From: Agroathelia rolfsii
Taxonomy: Eukaryota; Basidiomycota; Agaricomycetes; Amylocorticiales; Amylocorticiaceae
Assembly (NCBI GenBank): GCA_018343915.1
Contig: JABRWF010000002.1
Location: 992,001-1,056,000, forward strand
DNA: 64,000 nucleotides
Reading direction: 5' to 3'
A model generated the notes under the pieces. That model did not search any database. It was given only the letters and a program-made list of their open reading frames with translations, and was not told the DNA's origin. Position 1 is the first letter of the stretch. Each line of letters starts with the position of its first letter. The position numbers and the translations under genes are program-made. Of the stretch, positions 11,446 to 21,556 are shown piece by piece.

Positions 11446-12766
11446 ATGTCACGCTTGCATTTGAATGAGTTCTCAGCATGGATTACCGTGGACAATCAAG
11501 AAGTACCGGTTTATCAGCCTCAGACACCGGAAGATGGAAAGGCTGCAATAGGATGGATTGCTTCCAAGGATGGGCAGGTTCGCCTCGCCTACACTCATTC
11601 ATTGTATGTGTTCACACGCAGTTGTTTCTGACGTTTGTTGTGCAATAGAAATTCAGCATTAGTTGGAAAGACATAAGTCGTGCTACATGTACTGAAGGCA
11701 TGTCTCATATGGCTCCATCTGCTTCGATTATGCACACTGAGTCGTGGCTTAGGAACTGTGACGCTCGATGGCTTCAATTGCGGTGGCAAGGTTATCAAAG
11801 ACAAAGCTACGGATCGACAAGCCAAAGAAACCGCCACTAAGGGCACCGTTAGGGCTTCGTTTGACAAAGTAAGACCTTTCCAGTTCTCAGCTCTCAAATT
11901 GACAGGTGCGTAGAATCCTTGGATTTTGGTCTGTATAGTGGCACTCAGAGCTGCACTGTCTTTCATTTATCTATAGATGATGAAGACGCCCTCACAGTCT
12001 CTGATGTGTCCCGAGACTTTGGGACGATTGTCCTGAAGATTAATCGTGTAATCATCCGTGGCTACGGTAGTCGACCTCGAATCCACTCTGATATACCCGA
12101 CAATCTCGTCTTCCACGAATCATCTAAGAAAGCAGGAATGCATCGTTGTGGGTATGTCTTATCAACTTTTACACTATTTCCCTCTCAATAACTCTCTATT
12201 TTGTAGGTTTGGGCATTCAAAGAAGGATAAAGCCAAACGAACAATCAGAACCAAACATATAGACCATGAACCCGTGGCAACGTTTATCTTCAAATACAAG
12301 CCGCTAGGTAATAATACAACCTCAGCTGAATGTTGTAACGTGTAGTATTGACTCTACAAATGGATAGATGTACTTGTGGCAGATGGCATAGCCAAAAGTC
12401 ACCGATCGCAGATGGCGCATGATGTGTCTGAGGGCACTGCTCGCCCACCGGCCCTTCTCGTTTCTTCTTCTTCAGCTTCCAAAAGGGAGAAGAAAAGAAA
12501 AATCAAAACCGAGACCACGGCCGATGCGTCAGATGTTGTACACTACATCTCCGATGATGAGGATGATGTTGCAAGCTCTGTTTCGCATGTGGGGAAAAAA
12601 CACAAGCCATCAAATGGTGAATTTCAAACTGCCAAATCGAAGGTGCGTCTAACAATGACATGAATCAGCCCCATCTCATCCCAAATATCAGATCACTGGC
12701 AACAATCACACCGTTAAGAAAGAGCCACAGCTACGTTACAACAACGAAGTAATTGACTTAACTTGA
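11446..12766 (+). CDS. DUF7918 domain protein, copy C
   Basis: 319-residue protein from seven exons: 11446-11577, 11649-11697, 11753-11905, 11977-12151, 12207-12307, 12368-12642, 12692-12766. All joins keep frame. DUF7918 spans about residues 1-210: LNEFSAWITVDNQEVPVYQ, GWIASKDGQ, FSISWKDISRATC, TLDGFNCGGKVI, RPFQFSALKLT, DFGTIVLKINRV, VFHESSKKAG, PVATFIFKYKPLDVLVADGI. The tail is Ser-rich and basic (KREKKRKIK, a likely nuclear signal), then acidic HYISDDEDD, and ends NNEVIDLT. VIDLT fits the SUMO-interaction motif pattern (V/I-x-V/I/L flanked by acid). The second intron has a GC donor (GAAG|GCATGT at 11698) and is required for frame. The domain's function is unknown; nuclear location is inferred. 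Confidence 0.85.
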
Positions 12767-13972
12767 TCATCATCTCTACGAATTCCCTCGAATTCCCTTT
12801 CTCTGGCCTGTTTTCCGTACTCGTCAATAAATGTATGTCTTGTTAAAGTTCTTTTATGTCGAAGCTACTGTGTTTTCTACCCCTACGTCCGTTGTTGTCG
12901 GTTGCTTCTATTCCTATTGCTCTTCTCGGCTCCTTTCAATATCATGAAACTACTACAGAACATCATATGCAAATAGTTCCTCAGCTCAATCCGCGCTTAG
13001 TCGTCTCGCAATTATTATGTGCTTTGCGTAGAACTCATAAAATGGATGATTCAGTTCTTTGGTCTTTAGTTTTTCATTCTAAATTTCAATACACGTATTG
13101 CATTTTGCAATCTCATACAAACCCCTGGCTCCTGTACGGGACTAAGTATTCTACATTTATGATAGTTTCAGCCCAGAACTAGTTACATAACACTGCATCT
13201 GAATCTCACTAATGCGTAGCATCACATGAGAAATCTTAGGAGACTATCAATAACAATGTCTCATGGATCGTGGATTCTGGTTAATTCATCAGATATTCAT
13301 GTGTATAGGGTACTATCCCAAGATAGGAAGCTGTGATACATGGAGCAACACCACCGGATAACCCTCAGAAGCCTATAAATACCTTGCTTTGTCATCAACA
13401 GTGACAAATGTATAGTATTTTTTGTGAGACGATATATGCTTATGTATTCCAACTTTCCATCCGGGGATAGTAAATCAGTGATCGGGGTCGGACAAGTGAG
13501 TGAGTGGCAAGCAGCTCAAATATATACGCCAATCGCTGAATCTCTTCTCAACCAGCTCTGTAGCTGATGTTTATGCTTGCTGAGTCCTGGGCTTCATGCA
13601 GAGTCCTGACCCAAAACTTAAATGACAAAATGGTTTTCAGTCAGTTCGGGCACTTCCGAGACCCGAATATGTCATGATAATATTGTCCTGTTCTGGAACC
13701 TCGTCCCTTCAGTTGGACTCCAAGTCTTTGTATCAAGGCGCTTCCTTTTGTGGGCCGTGAATCCCTTACAACTGTCTATTTTAGCTAATTTTACCCAACC
13801 TTCGAGGCTCTTGTTAGAAAGCAATACACTTCTGGACATTCCCGGTCCTAGTTGTCTGTGTGAATGCGCTGCACCTAACTTGATACCAGCTGTATACTAG
13901 TGCTATATTGGCATAGTACAAGTTGTGAACGCGTGGAACAGTCTTTTTTCGACGAATTTTGACTTTGTCGTT
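12767..13972. other. Intergenic between DUF7918 copies C and D
   Basis: No gene recognised. A 108-codon open frame at 12856-13182 lacks family motifs and looks fortuitous. Promoter of copy D is expected at the right end. Confidence 0.4.
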
Positions 13973-15262
13973 ATGACTTCTGGAGATCCTTTACAACTGG
14001 AAGAATTCTCTGCGTGGATTACTGTGGACGGAGAAGAGGTGCCCATTTATCAGCCTCTTAAACTAGAGGACGAGAAAACGGTGACGGGATGGGTTGCCTC
14101 TAAAATTGGGCAGGTCCGGTCATTTCGTCTTTCGTGAAAATAAATAAAACGGACCTAAATCTTAATAGAAATTTGCCGTCAACTGGCGTGATAATCTTCG
14201 CAAGACATGTACCAGTGGTGTGTATCTTGTGGAAGTTCCTGGTATAACAATCAGTATACCAATCCATAACCCAGGAATAGTGAAGCTCGATGGCGTTGAC
14301 GGCGGTGGAACTGTCCTCTATGACAAGTCTCAACCTTACAAGGATGTCGCTACTAAAACCGGAGTACAAATCACCACTGACGAACTTCGGCCATTCCAGT
14401 TTTCATCTCTTACATTAACTGGTATATGTTTCCGTTCTATATACTGTTGATTAACTTGTATCCTATGGCTCGCTGTAGATAATGAGGATGCCCCAAGCAT
14501 ATCTGATCTTTCGAGCGACCTTGGTACCATCGTCCTGACTATTGCACGTGTGAAGGTTCTTCGCGTTGTCGATGAAATTCACTCCCAAATCGACATACCT
14601 GATGATCTTATTCTCCATGAATCATCAAAAAAGGCAGGGGCCCACCGTGTTCGGTGTGTACCTCGTGACTCTCCACCTCGTGTCGCTTTGACTAAATCTT
14701 GTCTCAGCCTTGGTCAGCTTGAAAAAACACAGCCAAGATCTACGGTATATACGGACCCGATAGATACAAAGCCTGTGGCAACGTTCATCTTCAAATACAA
14801 GCCCCTAGGTATATACCTCTCATCTTGAATTTGGGGATGCACCACTCATCTATCCGGAACGACCAGATGTGCTCATTGCAGATGGCATAGCTGAACGTCC
14901 CCGTCTCGCAGCACAGCAAAACATAACCAATACACAGCATCAGATATCACTTTCACCTGACCGCCCAATAGTGAAAAAAGAACCTACAAAAAAGATCAAA
15001 CGAGAAGCTGCCGTAGATACACCGGAGGTTATAGACATATCTGATGATGATAGTGCGACTGGCGCGAATTCTGTATCTCAACGCGGGAAGAGACGAAGGT
15101 CTGTGGAAGATGTCCAATTTGTCAAGGTGTGTGTGGTCGTCATGGGTGTGATTCATTACAGCAGATGTTTTGATCTTGACGTTTTGCTAGGTCGCCAAAA
15201 GAAAGGTCAAGAAGGAGAGGAGAGAACCTTTCCCTGAAGGCGACGTTGTTGATTTGACCTAA
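13973..15262 (+). CDS. DUF7918 domain protein, copy D
   Basis: 314-residue protein from seven exons: 13973-14113, 14169-14217, 14275-14421, 14479-14653, 14708-14808, 14867-15126, 15191-15262. Exons 2 and 4 have exactly the lengths found in copy C (49 and 175 nt). Motifs: LEEFSAWITVDGEEVPIYQ, VTGWVASKIGQ, FAVNWRDNLRKTC, VKLDGVDGGGTVL, RPFQFSSLTLT, DLGTIVLTIARV, ILHESSKKAG, PVATFIFKYKPLDVLIADGI. The tail has a basic cluster (KKEPTKKIKRE), then PEVIDISDDD, RGKRRRS and KRKVKKERRE, and ends EGDVVDLT. All donors are GT. An in-frame ATG 48 nt upstream is possible, but paralogs start close to the domain. It is the most divergent of the four copies. Confidence 0.85.
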
Positions 15263-16096
15263 CTAAACCTGTCTATTGAAAACTAATCCCACCGCATTTT
15301 GCCGTTCTAATGCTTATATTGTTTTTGAACTTTCTAATTTCGTACTTCCTCGTCGTCATTGATCATGATACTATTATCATTACTACTTTTTAGTTTTTTG
15401 CGCCTCTTGGACTTTCTTGGGCCGCTTTATTTTGCGTTTGGCGGTATAATAGTCTTACAGCTTATTATTACCATTTGTATCTTGCTCTAGTGTCCACTCC
15501 GTTCACTTGAGTTTAAGTTGAATTGGTACCAGTCTTGTTGCAGGTTTGTCTGGTTCCGCTAGTTCCTGCTTCCGGCACCGAGGCCAAGTTCAAGTTTGCC
15601 ACTGGTGGTTCTTTCCCTGACTTCCGAGTCTTACCTTGGAGTACTAATTTTACAAAAATTTGGCTTCAAACATCTCTGCACTCAAGAATTCACTCAAAAA
15701 TTATAATACATGCCTAATTTGCCGCGAAAATGCTGTATTCAAATCCATGATCCGATAACGCATATCGGTGGTCTGAAATGTTTGCCCAAACCTGGTTTTG
15801 TCAATGACCCGAGAAAGCTAGCTTCATCGTAATATCCGGCTGAGATTTGCAGAAGATGGATTTAGGAGAGACTCCTGGATATTTCTGGCCGTGCTTGTTC
15901 GTCAAGCATACTTTCATGTTTGGATGATTGTCTGCCGCTTTGAGGCTGGTTTGAGGCCAGAGGCTGACTAGCAGTAGCACAAATACCCACCCCCCCCCCC
16001 CCCAGCTTTCTCACATCCCCCAGTTCCCCCGCCCTAACCTCAAGGACTCCAAGCATCGCCCCCAGATATAGACATTCCCCTCGTATTCAGTCCATC
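15263..16096. other. Intergenic with a poly-C run near 15988-16004
   Basis: No gene seen. A C homopolymer lies about 100 bp before the next start codon, inside a pyrimidine-rich stretch probably belonging to its 5' leader. Confidence 0.45.
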
Positions 16097-16882
16097 ATGT
16101 CTCTGCTCTGGATCGTTCCCCTTATCAGTTTTGCCGTCATCGCCCTTCTTGTCATCACCTTTCGTGTCATATATCTGAGCTGCTATCGCATCTATGCCCA
16201 TAGGGGGGATCCCAACGACGTTACTGCTATTTGTGCTAATACCAGCACGACTTCCCAAGGCGGCCCTAGCAGTGGTGATGGATGCTCTGCCGAAGCTGCA
16301 CAAGCCATCATTTATGCTGAAGCTGGGCTTGCGAGCAGCGTCTACCCAACAGTCGTCAATTTTAGATCCAAATCAAAGCACTCACCTACGGCTGCACAGA
16401 AGAAGTTGTACACCAACCCGCCCCTGGTCCAGTCCCCTCTTCACTACGATATCTTAAACCGTCGTTACAAGTCCGTGACCAATGGCATGCCCCTGCCTGC
16501 TACATCCAAGCGTACTGGCAACTATTCTCGCAAACATGGGCATGAGTACGAAGGAATTGCACGTTTCAGCCAGGCTCAGGAACTTTGGAGGGATAGAATG
16601 AGAGGTATCGTTAGCTCGAGGATTGAAGCGATGCGCTCTAGTGATGACGGTATGTCTTCCGAGTCCGAGGAGGATGAGCTGGATGCTGCCCTCGTAGATC
16701 TCGAGCTGGATTACTCTCTTGAGAAGGAAATTATCGAGGCTTTGGACTTAGACGTGGATCATAATGATCCAGTGGGCACGGGCAAGAACAACCATAACTC
16801 TCACAACACCTTCTCCCTCAAGCTCCCGTCGATGCTCAACGCTAAATTGTCTGTCAAAACCTCCATCATCGAATCCATTTGA
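16097..16882 (+). CDS. Single-pass membrane protein, unknown function
   Basis: Intronless frame of 261 residues, unusual here because nearly all neighbours are split. Residues 4-30 (WIVPLISFAVIALLVITF) form one hydrophobic helix that could be a signal anchor, followed by YRIYAHRG, a Ser/Gly-rich stretch, a conserved-looking middle with YTNPPLVQSPLHYDILNRRY, and an acidic region SSESEEDELDAALVDLELD. The tail is Asn/His/Ser-rich. No known domain is recognised. Codon use and length support a real gene. The topology (short outer N-terminus, long cytosolic part) is inferred. Confidence 0.6.
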   Translation: MSLLWIVPLISFAVIALLVITFRVIYLSCYRIYAHRGDPNDVTAICANTSTTSQGGPSSGDGCSAEAAQAIIYAEAGLASSVYPTVVNFRSKSKHSPTAAQKKLYTNPPLVQSPLHYDILNRRYKSVTNGMPLPATSKRTGNYSRKHGHEYEGIARFSQAQELWRDRMRGIVSSRIEAMRSSDDGMSSESEEDELDAALVDLELDYSLEKEIIEALDLDVDHNDPVGTGKNNHNSHNTFSLKLPSMLNAKLSVKTSIIESI

Positions 16883-17307
16883 CAGCCTTGACCCTCCTAG
16901 GCCTTCCTTTCTCTCTTTTTTCCACGGTTATTCTCCGGTTTCATTTCGTTTCATTTTTTGCATTTCAAGATTTAGTCCGCCAGTATTATCATACCGAACT
17001 TTTCTAATTATCTGTTAAATACCCATTTCTGCATCACTATATATGCCTACTGTACTTCAAAAAATATGTGTCGTACCTCGTATTATCATTAAGCTTGAAT
17101 TTATTGCCTGTATATGTACAATAACTCGGATATTGGTCATCACCTCCAACAACTCTAATCTTGAGCAAACGGGCCGATCTTCCCGGGTGGTGGCGGCAGC
17201 TCCCGAGCTGTATATCAGTTTGCTACTCATAGTACACATAGTTCAAACTTTCAAGCTTTCAAGATCTAAATTATCAAAATCTTCTGGGCGCACTGCACTG
17301 TATTTTT
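16883..17307. other. Intergenic, promoter of BTB gene
   Basis: 3' end of the membrane protein gene and presumed promoter of the next gene. No other feature seen. Confidence 0.4.
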
Positions 17308-18406
17308 ATGGCTTCCTCAAAACCTCATCCCTATTTCTGGTTTCCCGATGGATCCTTGATAGTCCAAAACGAAACTGATCTATATAAGCTGCACGAAAGC
17401 TTACTGACGAGGCACTCGAAATCTATATCCGCCTGGATTACCAATAGTACAGAGACCTATGAGGACCTCAAACTTATCAAAGTTCCAGCAGATTTCTCCT
17501 CAAAGGCCCAATATGACTTTCATCAATGGATGAGGCTGGTTTATGGTGATGAGTGCGTGTGCAAGAGAACATTTACTTATATCTTTATCCCGACCCATCT
17601 GAATTATCAGCTCTTACTAGATCTCTCCACTCCAATTCATCATTCTATTTCATAGCCTCTGTATTCAGAGCTACATCACCCCATGCAGCAGACGTACCCG
17701 CCACTCATGAGCTTGCAAAGACGCTGTTGACCAATCTATTCCCAAGTGGGGCCTCTCCATTTGTTCACCCTCCGTATCTGCAAGAGGCCATCGCACTTGC
17801 GCTCGATTACAACATTAAGCCGGTGCGTATTCTTTATCTTCGTCTTTAACGATAAAAGATCATAACATACAGGATTCCGCGCATATATATATATATCAGA
17901 TTCAGAAAGGCCTATTCTACAGCCTCATGACGAGCTCAGATGTTGATGTCGACGATGTACCGATACCTACGAGCGAGAATCAACATCCCAAGCCATCTGA
18001 ATCTACTAACAACCACAAGAAATCCGAAATCACGTCTTCCTCTCATAACGATCATACCGATGCCGATATCAAAGTCCATCCCCCAATCCCGATTTCTCCA
18101 GCGGTAGAAGAACGCTGTGCGCATCTCATGTCGGAGACAATCGCCCACTTCACACCGATCTTATTTACTCCTGCGACGACGTCGCATATGGCATGCACGG
18201 ATGTGTTTGCCGATACTTGGATGAACCTCGTTATTCAGCCTGCGTTGGATTCTGATGGTGTATACAAACCATTGGAGACGCTGCAAAAGATCATCGAGAT
18301 TGATTGGGCATCACATGGACTCTGTGGCTCATGTTGCACAGAAAAGAGGGAGGAATGGAAAGGCGAACAGGAAGAGATTTGGTCAAGGATGGATAATTGG
18401 ATCTGA
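17308..18406 (+). CDS. BTB/POZ domain protein
   Basis: 317 residues from three exons: 17308-17552, 17621-17822, 17900-18406. The N-terminus YFWFPDGSLIVQNETDLYKLHESLL matches the start of fungal BTB domains (W..DG.....V....F..H...L), followed by the helical part with LYLQEAIALALDY-like helices around residues 125-148. The C-terminal half has a Ser/Thr/His-rich linker (about 165-200) and a helical, Cys-containing end (LCGSCCTEKREEWKGEQEEIW). Basidiomycetes carry many such BTB proteins with a C-terminal half of unknown role. BTB domains mediate dimerisation and Cullin-3 binding; a specific role here is not known. The first intron's acceptor is the second AG (ttactag), since the nearer one gives a stop. 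Confidence 0.75.
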
Positions 18407-18683
18407 TGACTGAGACAACATCGTGCACATATATATCATCACCAATAACGACAGTGTAGACCATCAATGCATACATCTAGTGACCACAAGCACATCTCAT
18501 ACTTTTGGACAGCGTTGTCGAATCTCTCAACTATGAAGGCATCAATACAACTTGTGATTGCACATAGAGCAAATGGTTTACGAGAAAAGCATATCAAGTA
18601 TAGAATCATAGACAGAAGCAATAATACATGTGCATCAATGCCACGGAGGAGCCAAGTTTCACAATCGAACAAACTATGGAAGC

Positions 18684-20097
18684 TTAGGCAGCAAAGAGGG
18701 TACTGAGGAAAACCTCTCCAGCAGCAGAAGCCTTCTTGGGCTTCTTGGCGCCCTTCTTCTTGAGCCTCTCCTGCTTGACTGTAAATTAACGAGTATGAGT
18801 GTGAGTTAACGATATAAATTTAAGTATACATACGCAATTCGTGCCTGCGCAGGGTCTTGGCGTAGGGGTTGAGGCGGAAGAGGACTGCCTTGTTGACGAG
18901 AGGGTTCTTCTTCTGTGTCCAGGGCCTCTTCTGGATCTTTTGGCCGGCGGGGCGAACAACAGCCTGGATCTCACTGCTGTTGATGAGACGAGTGACGTCG
19001 GGGTTAGTAATTTTTGCGGAAGGAAGGCTAAAGAAAAAATATTAGTATAGAAGAAAACATATTTTCGCATATGAAAACTCACATGTAGTCCTTCTTGTAG
19101 ACGGATGCCTTGTCGAAGGTTCCAAAGACCTCATCAAGAAGCTTGAATGCACCCTCAGTCCAGATAACGAAACGACCCAAGTGACCACCAGGAGCAAGCT
19201 GGAGAATGTTGAGCCTTTTGACGTTGACAACCTCAACACCAGGCAAGTTCCTGAATGCTTTGGTGATGCCATTGTCCTCAGCGTAGACGATAAGAGGACC
19301 ACGGCGCTGACGGTGACGGCGGTTGCGCAACTTGCCTTTGCCAGCACGGAGCTTGCGGGAGTTGGAAACCTTAATAACATCGGCGTAGGCACCGAGCGAC
19401 TTCAAGAGGGCAACGGCCTCCTTGGTCTTCTTGATCGACTCAACATCGCCACCGAGAACGAGAGGAACTTCGTCAATCTCCTCAATGCGGTGACCACGAG
19501 CCAAGACGAGAGAAGGGAGCGCAGATGCGGCAAGAGCAGAGACGGTTGCGAAACGGCGCTGGTTCTGGTTGACCTTGACGTGCCACTTACGCCAGGTCTT
19601 GGTAGGGGCGAACATGCGGCCACCACGGCACATGTTACCGAACGCAGCCTAGAAAAATGATCATAAAGATAAATAAATGATCTAAGAGGGTTTTCAATGG
19701 TAAATTTATATACCTGACCAGAGCGGTGGGTTCCGGAGCCACCAACACGGGGAATACGAGCAACAGCGCGACCAGTACCCCAAGATTCAGCACTGGTCTG
19801 GTGGCCAGCTTTCTCGCTCACGGCATACGCCTGCCTCCTGTTTTTGGCAATGCTCTCTAACAGAAAAAATATTTTTATTTCATTTCTGTATCTATGACGA
19901 TTTCAACTCACTGTGCACCTGCTGTACGACATCAAGACGGATGGGCGCAGTCAAAACAGCGGGGAGAGGAAGAGAGCTCGACGACTCTGAATGATATCAA
20001 GCAAGATCAGACCAACTCTGGGGTTGTCGAGGACAGTTCAGCAGAGCTAAGCACCTCCATTGGCCGTGCGAACGTTAACGGTGGGGCGGGAGGCCAT
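18684..20097 (-). CDS. RPL4: Large-subunit ribosomal protein uL4 (L4)
   Basis: Highly conserved. The spliced product starts [15 protein letters not shown] (exon 1, 20055-20097), continues [17 protein letters not shown], then [98 protein letters not shown] and [19 protein letters not shown], and ends [11 protein letters not shown] before TAA at 18684-18686. uL4 has a globular domain and an internal loop that reaches the peptide exit tunnel. At least six exons; the first exon is only 43 nt, as often in ribosomal protein genes. The 3' end faces the BTB gene's 3' end. Open frames on the opposite strand here are shadows. Confidence 0.97.
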
Positions 20098-21556
20098 GAT
20101 CTTGATTTTCTTGAGGTCTTGAGGTCGTTGGGCGCGGCGGCGACGACCTCTGCCCGAATGTGGAAATCCTTGCTTACGTGGTACTGTACAGCTGCTTACA
20201 TAAGGATAGTCCACCCTTTACCTTCCTAATTGGCAGGCCTTTCTGTTCCTGATTCTTCCGTCACTACAGAGGACTCGAACTTGTCACTGTGAATTGCAAT
20301 AGATTTGAGTTGCCATAACCCCTAACCTATTGGAAAACCTCGAAAACCTCAGCTTTGCCTCGCGACATTTCTTTGAATTTTCACATCATATCAATTCAAG
20401 CTGGCCGATCGTTCATCATACTACCCCATACCTTCTTTACTCAAGGCTTCACCTCACTTCGCAAAAATTAGCTTGGTTTGCTCTCGTGATCAACAGTGTG
20501 AAGACCTGGATACTATTGTACTAGATTTCTTCAGCCTAGTCTGGCTTCTCCTGAAATAAAACACTACAATTGAATCTGAACCATCCCATGCTATTCCTTC
20601 CTGTCAAAATTAACGCACGAGTATCATCATTTCAAGTGCTTGCTTTAAATGATGAATAGACAAGTATTGACCCGAAACGATAGTAGCTGTTTGCAAGAAT
20701 ATTTTGAGTTAAGGTTTTTTTTACATCTTGAAATGGTTCAATAATATCATCCTCCTTATCTTGATCCTTGCGGTCGGTGAGGCATTTACACCGAGTTTAG
20801 GGCGCTCCATCGTTGCCGCGGAAGAATGGACTTGTATATATTTAACACGACTGGAGTCGATCCCTACACATGATTACTGAAAATGATACCTACTGAGTGC
20901 TAAGAATACCGTCCGACATGGTAAACTGGGATACATAGTCGTGTCAGAATCGAGCAGAACACGGGTCAAGTATGAGCCGTACTCTAGGTTTATGAGCTTT
21001 GTAAGATGAATCAACATGCGAATTGGTGTATGTAGTTACCTCTCGGCCCGGTAGTTGCGGCATGAGCAAACCCAGGGGCGGCACTACCATAACGTCACGT
21101 TTACTACCTAGCTGATTACCATCCTATCGGCCGTCTTTATGAGTGCAAGTGAACGCTTCAGTAGTGTTCTGGTGATGAGCACATACACAATCCAAAGTTT
21201 TATTTAAATCTACGAAATAACAATCAGTCTACTACAAGGTGATGTATTGTTGTATGACGGCATCTACGCCTCGAGGACATCCACCATCATCACTTGCCAC
21301 CAACTCGGAGCATGCCTTGTGTTCATGTCAAGTACACATGTACACAACGCTGCTGTGCAACTCTATCTGCTTGTATTTCATTACAAAGAGGCGTGGCCTG
21401 CCATATTTGTCCATTCTCACCTCTTTCCAGCTCCTGACCTAGGTCTCATGCAGTGATACTGCTACTACGTCACCTCATCTGGCATCGCTGTTAAAGGTTG
21501 CATTCCAAGCAGCTCCATTACCACAGCCTCTTTGCTCAAATAGTTCTTGATATATC
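20098..21556. other. Intergenic between uL4 and the NADAR gene
   Basis: Should hold the promoters of both divergent genes. A telomere-box-like AACCCCTAACC lies at 20317-20327, 220 bp before the uL4 start; such boxes occur in many fungal ribosomal protein promoters, but one weak match is not decisive. No gene recognised. Confidence 0.4.

Noticed and set aside
18841..19660. Plus-strand open frames inside uL4
   Set aside because: They are antisense shadows of the highly conserved ribosomal protein gene.
20317..20327. Telomere-box promoter element of uL4
   Set aside because: A single imperfect match 220 bp upstream; too weak to call as a regulatory site.
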